In this document: positions 23,878-33,024 of the stretch, in pieces
Position numbering within the stretch: the first letter of the stretch is position 1
How the letters are laid out: each line of letters starts with the position of its first letter
Assembly (NCBI GenBank): GCA_963772335.1
Contig: CAVYXF010000006.1
Span: 1-38,595 of the forward strand
From: CAVYXF01 sp963772335
Lineage (GTDB): Bacteria; Pseudomonadota; Alphaproteobacteria; Rhizobiales; Rhodomicrobiaceae
Length of the DNA: 38,595 nt
Direction: 5' to 3'
The notes under the pieces: model-generated
What the model saw: only the letters and a program-made list of their open reading frames with translations
Databases searched by the model: none
What the model was told of the DNA's origin: nothing
Made by a program: the position numbers and the translations under genes

Positions 23878-25467
23878 ATGGGTTTTCCCCGCACTCTCAC
23901 CGCCGACCAGGCTGCCGCGCTGATCCCGGATGGCGCCATTGTCACCGTCTCCTCGTCGTCGGGCCTGGGATGTCCAGATAGCGTGCTGGCCGCCATCGGG
24001 CGCCGCTTCGAAGCCGAGGAACATCCGCGCAACCTCACGACACTGCACCCGATCGCCGCGGGCGATATGTGGGGCATCAAGGGTATCGATCGTATCGCCC
24101 GCGAAGGCCTCCTGGCGCGCGTATTGGCCGGCTCCTATCCGTCGGGGCCGTCCTCGTCCGAGCCGCCGGCCATCTGGAAGATGATCACGGGCAATGCCAT
24201 CCCGGCATACAATATCCCCTCAGGTATCCTGTTCGATATGCACCGGGAGGCGGCGGCAAAGCGGCCCGGCGTGCTTACTAAGGTGGGCATGGACACTTTC
24301 GTTGACCCGCTCCGCGAGGGCTGCGCCATGAACGGCAAGGCCGCGGCAGAGCCGGTCGTGCAGCGCGTCGACTTCGCCGGCGACAGCTGGCTGTTTTTCC
24401 CGTCCGTCATCCCGCAGGTGGCGATCATCCGCGCCACGACCGCCGATGAGCGTGGCAACCTTTCCTACGAGCACGAGGGCGGCTATCTTGGGCCGCTCGA
24501 TCAGGCACTGGCCGTCCGCAACAATGGCGGTATCGTTATCGCGCAGGTGAAGCGGCTCGCGAAAGCCGGGACCCTGAAACCGCAGGACGTGCTGGTTCCG
24601 GGCGTGCTGGTAGACGCGATCGTCGTCGCCCCCGACCAGATGCAGACCACCCATACCGTCTACGACCCGGCTATCTCCGGCGAAATCTTCCGTCCGCTCT
24701 CCTCGTTCGAAATCCCGGAATTCAGCGTCCAAAAGGTCATCGCGCGCCGCGTGGCACAGGAGCTGCGCTATGGCGATGCGGTCAATATCGGGTTCGGCAT
24801 CTCGGCCAATGTGCCCCGCATACTCATCGAGGAAGGCCGGCACGGCGAGGTAACCTGGGTAATCGAGCAAGGGGCGGTTGGCGGGGTGCCGCTCCTCGAT
24901 TTCCAGTTCGGCTGTGCGTCGAACGCTGAATGCATCATGCCCTCGCCTCACCAGTTCACGTATTTCCAGGGTGGCGGCTTCAACGCCTCACTGCTCTCCT
25001 TCCTGCAGATCGACCGTGAGGGCTCGGTCAACGTCTCCAAGCTCGGCGTGCGCCCGCACGTCACTGCCGGAGCCGGCGGCTTCGTCGATATTACCGCTAA
25101 GGCGCGCAGGATCGTGTTCTCCGGCTTTTTCTCGGCCGGCGCCGATCTTGCGATAGAGGGCGGCGCGCTCGCCATCCGCCGCGAGGGGAAGGTGAGGAAG
25201 CTCGTGCCCCAGGTGGAGCACGTATCCTTCTCCGGCCGGCGCGCTACCGACCAGGGGCAGGACATCACCTACATCACCGAGCGCTGCGTGCTGAAGCTGA
25301 CGCGAGAGGGGGTCGCCGTGACCGAGATCGCACCGGGTGTCGATCTCGAGCGCGATGTGCTGGCCCAAGCCGATTTCCCGCTGATCGTGCCAACCACTCC
25401 CAAGCGCATGGACGCTTCTCTGTTCCGCTCCGAGCCCTTTGGTCTCATCCTCGGGAGCGCCGGATGA
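23878..25467 (+). CDS. Family I acyl-CoA:carboxylate CoA-transferase
   Basis: 529 aa with both alpha and beta halves in one chain, as in YdiF-type enzymes. The alpha half starts LTADQAAALIPDGAIVTVSS. In the beta half, the catalytic Glu330 lies in VIEQGAVGGVPL, and GFGISANVPRIL is the preceding oxyanion/CoA-binding segment. The enzyme moves CoA from an acyl-CoA donor onto a carboxylate. The gene starts 15 bp after afr, and its stop region overlaps the next ATG by four bases. In a sugar-oxidation cluster this suggests a carboxylate moiety is activated. The substrate is unknown. Confidence 0.85.
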   Translation: MGFPRTLTADQAAALIPDGAIVTVSSSSGLGCPDSVLAAIGRRFEAEEHPRNLTTLHPIAAGDMWGIKGIDRIAREGLLARVLAGSYPSGPSSSEPPAIWKMITGNAIPAYNIPSGILFDMHREAAAKRPGVLTKVGMDTFVDPLREGCAMNGKAAAEPVVQRVDFAGDSWLFFPSVIPQVAIIRATTADERGNLSYEHEGGYLGPLDQALAVRNNGGIVIAQVKRLAKAGTLKPQDVLVPGVLVDAIVVAPDQMQTTHTVYDPAISGEIFRPLSSFEIPEFSVQKVIARRVAQELRYGDAVNIGFGISANVPRILIEEGRHGEVTWVIEQGAVGGVPLLDFQFGCASNAECIMPSPHQFTYFQGGGFNASLLSFLQIDREGSVNVSKLGVRPHVTAGAGGFVDITAKARRIVFSGFFSAGADLAIEGGALAIRREGKVRKLVPQVEHVSFSGRRATDQGQDITYITERCVLKLTREGVAVTEIAPGVDLERDVLAQADFPLIVPTTPKRMDASLFRSEPFGLILGSAG

Positions 25468-26240
25468 TCGACACCATCCGCCTGAGCTTCGACGGCCCGG
25501 TCGCGACCATCACCCTCGCACGCCCGGAGAAGCTGAACGCACTCGACGCGGAAATGGTCACCGCGCTTGGCGAATGTGCAGCGCGTATCGAGGCGGATCA
25601 CGGCGTTCGTGCCGCCATCATCACCGGCGAGGGCAAGGCCTTCTGCGCCGGCGGCGACATCACGGCATGGGGCGGCCTGCCGCCACTGGAGATGTGGCGC
25701 AGCTGGGTGCGCGAGGGGCACCGCGCCTTCGACGCGCTCGCCCGGTTGCGTGTCCCACTGATCGCGGCACTCTCCGGCCACGCTTTGGGCGGTGGCCTCG
25801 AACTGGCCGGCACCGCCGATCTGAGGATCGCGGAGCCGCAGGCCAAACTCGGCCTGCCGGAGAACGGGATTGGCATGATCCCGGGCTGGTCCGGAACGCA
25901 GAGGCTCGTACGCCGTTTCGGAGCCCGCACGATCCGCCGTCTCGCCTTCACGGGCGAGCTCGTCACCGGCGAGCGCGCCCTAGTGCTTGGGCTGGTGGAT
26001 GAGGTGGTGGATGAGGGTCGGGCCACGGAACGCGCTCGGGAGCTGGCGCTGGCCATCGCCACGCGCGGTCCGGTCGCGGTTTCGATGACCAAGCAGCTCA
26101 TCAATGCGGCCGAGGGCGAGGGCGATGTCTCCGCCACTCTCGAGGCGCTGTCCGGCGCGCTCGCAGCCTTCTCCGAAGACGGCAGCGAGGGCGTGGCCAG
26201 CTTCAGGGAGAAGCGCCCGCCACGCTTCGCCAATCGATGA
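25464..26240 (+). CDS. Enoyl-CoA hydratase/isomerase (crotonase family)
   Basis: 258 aa, starting in the ATGA overlap with the CoA-transferase, so translation is probably coupled. Oxyanion-hole residues are in KAFCAGGD and HALGGGLELAG. Both hydratase glutamates are present, in GGGLELAG and LPENGIGMIPGWSGTQRL, which favours hydration or dehydration of an enoyl-CoA over pure isomerisation. It presumably acts on the CoA ester made by the preceding enzyme. The cellular substrate is not evident. Confidence 0.88.
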   Translation: MIDTIRLSFDGPVATITLARPEKLNALDAEMVTALGECAARIEADHGVRAAIITGEGKAFCAGGDITAWGGLPPLEMWRSWVREGHRAFDALARLRVPLIAALSGHALGGGLELAGTADLRIAEPQAKLGLPENGIGMIPGWSGTQRLVRRFGARTIRRLAFTGELVTGERALVLGLVDEVVDEGRATERARELALAIATRGPVAVSMTKQLINAAEGEGDVSATLEALSGALAAFSEDGSEGVASFREKRPPRFANR

Positions 26241-26305
26241 AACAGACCACTACCTTTCAGGCGGCTTTACACCACATCGCGGCGGGGGCTACGGTCCAAC
26301 TACCG

Positions 26306-26326
26306 CCGGATGGCATCCGGTATAAC
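26306..26326 (+). promoter_or_regulatory. Palindrome and -10-like box upstream of the ABC operon
   Basis: CCGGATGGCATCCGG (26306-26320) is a perfect palindrome around a central G, directly followed by TATAAC (26321-26326). It lies in the 109-bp gap before the binding-protein gene. It shares GGAT/ATCC half-sites with the operator at 22547 but has a 3-bp rather than 2-bp centre. It could be a second, internal control site or a processing hairpin. Confidence 0.4.
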
Positions 26327-26349
26327 AATCCTTATGGGGAGGAAAACGA

Positions 26350-27609
26350 ATGAAAATTGCAAGGCATCTACTCGCGAGCGCGGCCATCATCGCGGTTGCG
26401 AACCTGGGCGTTAGCGCGCAGGCCCAGGTCAAAGAAGTCGAGGTCGTCCACTGGTGGACCTCGGGCGGCGAAGCCGCTGGCCTGGCCGTGCTGCGCAAGG
26501 CCGTCGAGGCCAAGGGCATCACCTGGAAGGACGCTCCGATCGCAGGCGGCGGTGGATCGCAGGCCATGACGGTGCTGCAGGCCCGCGTCACCGCGCACAA
26601 TCCGCCGACCGCTTCCCAGATGCTCGGCTTCGACATCCAGGACTGGGCCGAGCAGGGCGTGCTGGGTAACCTGAACGACGTCGCCCAGAAGGAAGGTTGG
26701 GACAAGGTCATTCCGCAAGCGCTCCAGCGGTTCTCGAAATACAAGGACAAATGGGTTGCCGCCCCGGTCAACGTGCACTCGACCAACTGGGTCTGGGGCA
26801 ACAAGGCCGTGCTCGACAAGCTCGGCATCAAGCAGCCGCAGAACTGGGACGAGTTCATCGCCGCTCTCGATAAGGCGAAGGCGGCCGGCGTCGTTCCGCT
26901 CGCCCATGGCGGTCAGGCCTGGCAGGACGCCACCATCTTCGACTCGATCGTACTCTCGGCCGGCGGCAAGGAGCTCTATGAGGACGCCTTCATCAAGCTC
27001 GATCCCAACGCGCTTTCCTCGCCGAAAATGAAAACCGCGTTCGAGCGCATGGAGAAACTGCGCGGATATCTCGATCCGAATTTCCCGGGCCGCGATTGGA
27101 ACCTTGCCTCCGCCATGGTGATCAAAGGCGATGCCGCCTTCCAGATCATGGGCGACTGGGCCAAGGGTGAGTTCATCAGCGCCGGCAAAAAGCCCGGCAC
27201 GGACTTCGTCTGCTTCCGCTTCCCCGGCACGCAGGGCATCGTGACCTTCAATACCGATCAGTTCGCGATGTTCGACGTTGGCGACGACAGGAAGGAAGCT
27301 CAGAAAGTCCTGGCGTCGGAGATCGAGTCGCCTGAGTTCCAGTCGGCGTTCAACGTGATCAAGGGCTCGGCCCCTGCGCGCACCGATGTGCCCGATACCG
27401 CATTCGACGATTGCGGAAAGAAAGCCATCAAGGACCTTGCCGAGGCCAACAAGAACGGCACGCTGTTCGGCTCGATGGCGCACGGACACGCGGCGCCGGC
27501 GGCTGTGAAAAACGCGATTTACGACGTCGTGACCAAGCACTTCAACGGTCAGATCACTACGGACCAGGCGGTCGCCGAGCTGCCGAAAGCTGTGGCTGCT
27601 GCGAAGTAA
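26350..27609 (+). CDS. CUT1 sugar ABC transporter, periplasmic binding protein
   Basis: 419 aa. The signal peptide is MKIARHLLASAAIIAVANLG with cleavage near AQA. The mature part starts VEVVHWWTSGGEAAGLAVL, the typical opening of glucose/mannose-type CUT1 binding proteins, and contains KWVAAPVNVHSTNWVWGNKA. A strong ribosome site (GGGGAGGAAAA) is seen, fitting the high expression needed for a binding protein. The permease and ATPase genes follow. Closest in character to GtsA-like glucose binders; the ligand may be a monosaccharide or glycoside. Confidence 0.9.
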   Translation: MKIARHLLASAAIIAVANLGVSAQAQVKEVEVVHWWTSGGEAAGLAVLRKAVEAKGITWKDAPIAGGGGSQAMTVLQARVTAHNPPTASQMLGFDIQDWAEQGVLGNLNDVAQKEGWDKVIPQALQRFSKYKDKWVAAPVNVHSTNWVWGNKAVLDKLGIKQPQNWDEFIAALDKAKAAGVVPLAHGGQAWQDATIFDSIVLSAGGKELYEDAFIKLDPNALSSPKMKTAFERMEKLRGYLDPNFPGRDWNLASAMVIKGDAAFQIMGDWAKGEFISAGKKPGTDFVCFRFPGTQGIVTFNTDQFAMFDVGDDRKEAQKVLASEIESPEFQSAFNVIKGSAPARTDVPDTAFDDCGKKAIKDLAEANKNGTLFGSMAHGHAAPAAVKNAIYDVVTKHFNGQITTDQAVAELPKAVAAAK

Positions 27610-27675
27610 GCTTTATGGGATGGAGGCGGGCAGCCATGCCCGCCTTCGCCCCTACCCGAAGGAAAGACCAGCCCC

Positions 27676-28596
27676 ATGACCGTGGTGACCATTGATCCGG
27701 TCGTCGCGCGCGAGCGCGGCAGCCTGCGCACGCGAATCCAGGACTGGGTGCCCAAACTCGTCCTGGCGCCGTCCTTCGCGGCGATCCTGCTTTTCGTCTA
27801 CGGCTTCATTCTGTGGACGATGTATCTCTCGCTGACACCGTCCAAATTCATGCCCGTGCTGGAGCTGACGGGCTTCGATGCCTATAGCCGGCTGTGGGCG
27901 CAGCCGAGCTGGTGGGTGGCGCTCGAGAATCTCGCTATTTTCGGCATCCTCTACATTGGCATCTGCACGGTGCTCGGGCTGCTGCTCGCGATCCTGCTCG
28001 ACCAGAAGATCCGCGGCGAGGGCGTGCTACGGCCGATCTACCTTTATCCGATGGCGCTGTCCTTCATTGTGACCGGCACCGCGTGGAAGTGGTTCCTCAA
28101 CCCTGGCCTCGGGCTTGAGAAGACGATGCACCTGTGGGGCTGGGAAAGCTTCAAGTTCGACTGGCTGATCTCGACGGACATGGCAATCTACACCATCGTC
28201 ATCGCCGGCGTCTGGCAGGCCTCGGGCTTTATCATGGCAATGTTTCTGGCCGGCCTGCGCGGTATCGACGGGGAGATCCTGAAGGCGGCGCAGATCGATG
28301 GCGCGACGGCGTTCGCTACCTATCGCCGGATTGTGATTCCGCTGCTGCGGCCGATCTTCCTGTCCGCGATCATCGTGCTCGCGCACATGGCGATCAAGTC
28401 CTACGACCTCGTCATCGCGCTGACGGGCGGTGGGCCGGGCAACGCCACAGAGCTGCCTTCGACTTTCATGTATTCCTACACCTTCACCCGCAAGCAAATG
28501 GCTGTGGGCTCAGCCAGCGCTGTGATCATGCTGATGACCATCTGCGCGATCATCGTGCCCTATCTCTACTCCGAACTCAGGGAGAAGAGCCGATGA
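27676..28596 (+). CDS. CUT1 sugar ABC transporter permease 1
   Basis: 306 aa with about six membrane segments; the first is about residues 30-55 (LVLAPSFAAILLFVYGFILW). The cytoplasmic EAA loop reads LKAAQIDGATAFATYRRIVI, the site of contact with the ATPase. MalF/GtsB position in the operon. It ends in an ATGA overlap with permease 2. Confidence 0.92.
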   Translation: MTVVTIDPVVARERGSLRTRIQDWVPKLVLAPSFAAILLFVYGFILWTMYLSLTPSKFMPVLELTGFDAYSRLWAQPSWWVALENLAIFGILYIGICTVLGLLLAILLDQKIRGEGVLRPIYLYPMALSFIVTGTAWKWFLNPGLGLEKTMHLWGWESFKFDWLISTDMAIYTIVIAGVWQASGFIMAMFLAGLRGIDGEILKAAQIDGATAFATYRRIVIPLLRPIFLSAIIVLAHMAIKSYDLVIALTGGGPGNATELPSTFMYSYTFTRKQMAVGSASAVIMLMTICAIIVPYLYSELREKSR

Positions 28597-29480
28597 GCTC
28601 CGCCGCGCTTACCCGAAGCGGGCCGGTCGGCTCGGCCGTCGGCCCCAGGATCGTGATCTACGGGCTCTTGATCCTGTTCGCACTCCTCTATCTGCTTCCG
28701 CTCTTCGTGATGATCGTCACCTCGCTGAAGACGCTCGATGAGGTCCGTGGCGGCAACATGCTCGCCCTGCCGCAAAACCCGACAGTGGAACCGTGGATCC
28801 AGGCCTGGGGCGAGACCTGCATCGGTCAGGTGTGCCAAGGGATCAAAGGCTACTTCTGGAACTCCATCAAGATGGTGGTGCCGGCCGTTGCGATCTCCAC
28901 GCTGCTTGGGGCGCTGAACGGCTATGTGCTCACCAAATGGCGCTTTCCCGGCCACAAGCTGGTGTTCGGGATGATGCTGTTCGCCTGCTTCATTCCGTTC
29001 CAGACGGTGCTGATCCCGATGGCGGCGATCCTGGGCACCTTCGGCTTGTCAAATTCCACAGCCGGTCTGGTGCTCTGCCACGTCGTCTATGGGCTCGGCT
29101 TCACCACGCTGTTCTTCCGCAACTACTACGAAGCCTTCCCGACCGAACTGATCAAGGCAGCGCAGATGGATGGAGCCAGCTTCTTCCAGATCTTCAATCG
29201 CATCCTGCTGCCGTCGTCTGGCCCGATCATCGTGGTAACGGTGATTTACCAGTTCACCAATATCTGGAACGATTTCCTTTTCGGCGCGACCTTCGCCTAT
29301 GGCGAGTCCGCGCCTATGACCGTGGCGCTCAACAACCTCGTTTCGTCGTCCACCGGCGTGAAGGAATACAATGTCCACATGGCTGCGGCGATGATCGCAG
29401 CACTTCCCACCCTCTTCGTCTACATCGTCGCCGGCCGCTATTTCGTGCGCGGCCTCATGGCTGGCGCAGTGAAGGGATAA
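28593..29480 (+). CDS. CUT1 sugar ABC transporter permease 2
   Basis: 295 aa from the ATG at 28593, overlapping the preceding stop. The first membrane segment is IVIYGLLILFALLYLLPLFV. The EAA motif is ELIKAAQMDGASFFQIFNRI and the C-terminus is RYFVRGLMAGAVKG, typical of MalG/GtsC-like subunits. It forms the channel with permease 1. A Cys pair (ETCIGQVC) in the periplasmic loop is also common in glucose-type systems. Confidence 0.92.
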   Translation: MSSAALTRSGPVGSAVGPRIVIYGLLILFALLYLLPLFVMIVTSLKTLDEVRGGNMLALPQNPTVEPWIQAWGETCIGQVCQGIKGYFWNSIKMVVPAVAISTLLGALNGYVLTKWRFPGHKLVFGMMLFACFIPFQTVLIPMAAILGTFGLSNSTAGLVLCHVVYGLGFTTLFFRNYYEAFPTELIKAAQMDGASFFQIFNRILLPSSGPIIVVTVIYQFTNIWNDFLFGATFAYGESAPMTVALNNLVSSSTGVKEYNVHMAAAMIAALPTLFVYIVAGRYFVRGLMAGAVKG

Positions 29481-29485
29481 CGACC

Positions 29486-30601
29486 ATGGCATTCCTCGAA
29501 ATCGTCGGGCTGAAGAAGCGTTTCGGATCGCTGGAGATCCTCAAGGGGATCGACATCGAGCTCGAAAAGGGCGGCTTCCTCGTGCTCGTCGGCCCGTCCG
29601 GCTGCGGCAAGTCCACGCTCCTGAATATGATCGCAGGCCTGGAGAGCATCTCTGAGGGCGAGATCCGGGTGGAGGGGCAGGGCATTAACGGCCTCCATCC
29701 CTCCAAGCGCGACATTGCCATGGTGTTCCAGAGCTATGCGCTCTACCCCAACATGACCGTCGCGCAGAATATCGGTTTTGCATTGGAGATGCGCGGTGTG
29801 CCGAAGGCCGAGCGCGACAGGGCCATCGCCGAGGTTGCCAAAACGCTGCAGATCAGCCACCTGCTTGACCGCAGGCCGAGCCAGCTCTCAGGCGGCCAGC
29901 GTCAACGCGTGGCAATGGGCCGCGCGCTGGTGCGCGAGCCCCGCATTTTCCTGTTCGACGAGCCCTTGTCGAATCTCGACGCCAAGCTGCGCGTGGACAT
30001 GCGGACGGAGATCAAGCGCCTGCACCAGTCCACTGGCACAACGATCGTCTATGTCACGCACGACCAGATCGAGGCGATGACACTCGCAACCAAGATCGCC
30101 GTGCTGAAGGACGGCGAGCTGCAGCAGGTCGGCCAGCCGGCGGAAATCTATAATCGGCCTGCCAATCTCTTCGTTGCCGACTTCATGGGCTCACCGGCCA
30201 TGAACCTGATCGAGGCCACGGTTTCGCAGATGAATGGGCATTCCATGCTGTCGCTGGCGCGCTCCGGAGGAGAAGACGACATCCGCCTCTCCATCCCCAG
30301 TTCGGTCGCCGCGGGGGGGCTCGGCGCAGATCGAAAGGTGATCCTGGGATTGCGGCCAGAGGCAATCACCGACCGGGACGGCGCGGACCGCAATTCGGGC
30401 TCGGTCGAGATTGTCGAAGCGCTGGTCGAGGTGGTGGAACCCGCGGGCTCGGACACTTTCGTCGTGACGCATATTGCCGGCAAGGAAGTGACGGCGCGCA
30501 TGCGGGCGGACACTGACGTGAAGGCGGGCATGCGCATGCCCTTCGCTTTCAATCTCGACAAGGCGGTGCTGTTCGACCCCGGCACCGGCAACCGGCTGTA
30601 A
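29486..30601 (+). CDS. CUT1 sugar ABC transporter ATPase (MsmK/UgpC type)
   Basis: 371 aa. Walker A GPSGCGKST, Q-loop VFQSYALYPNMTV, signature LSGGQRQRVAMGRALVREP, Walker B IFLFDEPLSN, and H-loop YVTHDQIEAM. The C-terminal 130 residues form the TOBE/OB regulatory domain (LGLRPEAIT). It starts 5 bp after permease 2. Such ATPases often serve several sugar importers, but here one is encoded with its own system. Confidence 0.93.
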   Translation: MAFLEIVGLKKRFGSLEILKGIDIELEKGGFLVLVGPSGCGKSTLLNMIAGLESISEGEIRVEGQGINGLHPSKRDIAMVFQSYALYPNMTVAQNIGFALEMRGVPKAERDRAIAEVAKTLQISHLLDRRPSQLSGGQRQRVAMGRALVREPRIFLFDEPLSNLDAKLRVDMRTEIKRLHQSTGTTIVYVTHDQIEAMTLATKIAVLKDGELQQVGQPAEIYNRPANLFVADFMGSPAMNLIEATVSQMNGHSMLSLARSGGEDDIRLSIPSSVAAGGLGADRKVILGLRPEAITDRDGADRNSGSVEIVEALVEVVEPAGSDTFVVTHIAGKEVTARMRADTDVKAGMRMPFAFNLDKAVLFDPGTGNRL

Positions 30602-30669
30602 GGCCGGACAACATAGAAGCTGGACGTGCCGACAGGCCGCCCTGCCGCCGTTCTGCTAGGAGCAGCATA

Positions 30670-32217
30670 ATGACAGATACCCCCTTTTCGTCCTCACCCG
30701 ATGTCCTGATCGTCGGGAGTGGTATGGGCGGGGCGACACTCGCTGCGGGGCTGGCGGGATCGGGCGCGCGCGTTCTGATTCTGGAGCGCGGCGACCAACT
30801 GCCTGACGCGCCGAGCGCGCGCGATACGCGGGCCATCTTTGTAGATGGATGCTACCGCCCCCGGGAGACGTGGCTGGACGGCCAAGGCGAACCATTCAAT
30901 CCCGGCAATTACTACTATCTGGGCGGCAATTCGAAGTTCTACGGGGCGGTGATGCTGCGCTACCGCGAGAAGGACTTCGAACCGCTCGAGCATGCCGAGG
31001 GCGTAACACCAGGGTGGCCGATCTCCTATGGCGACCTGGAGCCCTGGTATGGCGCGGCCGAGAGGCTGTTTGAGGTCAGAGGAGCGGTCGGGGACGATCC
31101 CACCGAGCCGGCCCATTCGACGCCCTATTCGCATGGTCCCATAGCGGACGAGCAGCCGATCGCCCGCGCCCGGGAGCGGCTTAAGGCCGCCGGACTGCAT
31201 CCGTTTTCCCTGCCGCTTGCCGTCGATATCAGCCGCTGGCTCGCGCGGGGGCAAACGCCTTGGGACGCTTATCCCGATACACGAAGCGGGAAGCTGGATG
31301 CGGAGACCGCTTCACTCGCCAAAGCGCTTGCTGACCCCAACATCACCGTTCGCACGCGCACACGGGCGCTGCGGCTCGTGAGCTCGGCGGACGGCAGCAG
31401 GATCGACGGCGTCGAGGTCGAGGAGAACGGGAACAGGTCCGTGCTTCGCGCCGGCCTCGTCGTCCTTGCCGCCGGTGCCGTGAACAGCGCCGCGCTGCTA
31501 CTGGCGTCCGGCTCCTCGATACATCCCGACGGACTTGCCAATCGCTCCGGCGTGGTTGGCCGCCATTTTATGAACCACAACGCCTCGGCAATGCTGGCGG
31601 TCGATCCACGCCTGCGCAATAGGTCCATCTATCAGAAAACCCTCGGCATCAATGACTTCTATTTCAGCGACGGCGCGGGCGGCCCGCCGCTGGGCAATGT
31701 CCAGCTGCTCGGCAAGATCACCGGACCGATCCTCAAGGCCAATAAGCGTGCGGTGCCGATGCCGCTTCTGTCTGCGCTCGCCGCCTATAGCTTCGACTGG
31801 TATCTGATGAGTGAAGACCTGCCGCATCCGGACAGCCGGGTGCGGCTAGATGGCGGGCGGATCGTTCTCGACTGGCGCCGCTCCAATATGCGCAGCCATG
31901 CCCGGCTGGTGGAGGTCATGCGCGAGCGCTTCCGCGCCGCGGGCTTTCCAATCGTCCTTTCGCGCACCTTTGACCGGCGCACGCCGTCTCACCAGTGCGG
32001 CACCATCCGCTTCGGGCGCAATCCAGCGAACTCGGCGCTGGACGTCTTCTGCCGGGCTCACGATCACCCGAACCTTTTCGTGGTCGATGCATCCTTCCTG
32101 CCGACCTCGGCCGCGGTGAACCCCGCACTGACCATCGCCGCAATGGCGCTTCGGGTAGCAGACCACATCCGGCGGGAACATCTGCGCGTCGACTCGGCCG
32201 CGGAGGCAAGGGCATGA
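30670..32217 (+). CDS. GMC-family FAD oxidoreductase, pyranose-oxidase-like branch
   Basis: 515 aa. The FAD dinucleotide motif is VLIVGSGMGGATLAAGLAGS followed by VLILERGD. The catalytic pair is His441 (PSHQCGTIRFG) and Asn484 (SAAVNPALT). Length and the Cys-Gly-Thr after the His fit the sugar-oxidising branch that includes pyranose 2-oxidase and glycoside 3-oxidases, more than choline dehydrogenases. No signal peptide, so it is cytoplasmic. It would produce a keto-sugar, a possible substrate for the afr product. Ribosome site AGGAG is eight bases upstream; the end overlaps the SDR start by four bases. Confidence 0.82.
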   Translation: MTDTPFSSSPDVLIVGSGMGGATLAAGLAGSGARVLILERGDQLPDAPSARDTRAIFVDGCYRPRETWLDGQGEPFNPGNYYYLGGNSKFYGAVMLRYREKDFEPLEHAEGVTPGWPISYGDLEPWYGAAERLFEVRGAVGDDPTEPAHSTPYSHGPIADEQPIARARERLKAAGLHPFSLPLAVDISRWLARGQTPWDAYPDTRSGKLDAETASLAKALADPNITVRTRTRALRLVSSADGSRIDGVEVEENGNRSVLRAGLVVLAAGAVNSAALLLASGSSIHPDGLANRSGVVGRHFMNHNASAMLAVDPRLRNRSIYQKTLGINDFYFSDGAGGPPLGNVQLLGKITGPILKANKRAVPMPLLSALAAYSFDWYLMSEDLPHPDSRVRLDGGRIVLDWRRSNMRSHARLVEVMRERFRAAGFPIVLSRTFDRRTPSHQCGTIRFGRNPANSALDVFCRAHDHPNLFVVDASFLPTSAAVNPALTIAAMALRVADHIRREHLRVDSAAEARA

Positions 32218-33004
32218 GCCGCGACGCAGCCTCGCCGCGTCCGGTCGCGGTCGTCACGGGAGCAGTCGCGGCATCGGCCGCGCCATCGCGCTGGAGCTTG
32301 CGCGCGCCGGCTTCGATCTGGCGCTGCCGATGCTCGACACCGACTGAGGCGGATGCCGTTTCCGTGCGTCATGCCGTCGAAGAGAAAGGCGCGGCCGTTC
32401 TCCTGCTCAAGAGCAATCTGGCCGAGGTGAATTCTCACCCCGCCACCGCTGAAGCCATCGCCGCCCATTTCGGCCGGCTCGACGTGCTCGTCAACAATGC
32501 CGGAGTGAGCGCTGTGGTGCGCGGGGATTTCCTCGAACTCACGCCGGAGAACTACGACAGTGTGATGGACGTGAACCTCAAGGGCACGCTGTTCTTCACC
32601 CAGGCGTGTCTCAGGGTGATGCTTCGGCTCTGGCGACAAGGGTGCCCACCGCACTGTCGTCACGGTGTCCTCGGTCTCCGCCGAGATGGCCTCTCCCGAA
32701 TCGGACCGAATATTGCGTCTCCAAAGCGGGCCTGTCGATGGCGATGCGAGCGCTCGCGCTGCGCTTGGCGGCTGAGGGAATTGCCGTATTCGAAATTCGG
32801 CCCGGCATCATCCGCACCCCCATGACGGCCGCCGTGGCACCGAAATACGACCAGCAGATTGCCGATGGGCTCGTTCCGGCCCGTCGCTGGGGCGAATCCG
32901 AGGACGTCGCCGCCGCCGTAGCCGCCCTCGTTTCCGGCCGGTTCGGTTTTTCTACGGGCAGCATTATCGCCGTCGACGGCGGCCTGTCCATTCCCCGGCT
33001 TTAA
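32214..33004 (+). pseudogene. SDR-family oxidoreductase, frameshifted
   Basis: A coherent short-chain dehydrogenase is spread over several frames. PVAVVTGA, then (after a shift near 32262) SRGIGRAIALELARAGFDLA, then (shift near 32345) ADAVSVRHAVEEKGAAVLLL, LDVLVNNAGVSAVVRGDFLE, NLKGTLFFTQACLRVM. After shifts near 32625 and 32698 it reads VTVSSVSAEMAS and NRTEYCVSKAGLSMAMRALA, ending IIAVDGGLSIPRL. NNAG and the YxxxK catalytic pair survive. Four indels in 450 bp make it non-functional as given, unless they are sequence errors. It starts in an ATGA overlap with the first GMC gene. Confidence 0.8.
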
Positions 33005-33024
33005 GCGGATCGAAAGAGTCAATC

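Noticed and set aside
28134..29480. 448-aa frame covering both permeases
   Set aside because: Only the part from 28593 is the permease; the upstream part is a shifted reading of permease 1.
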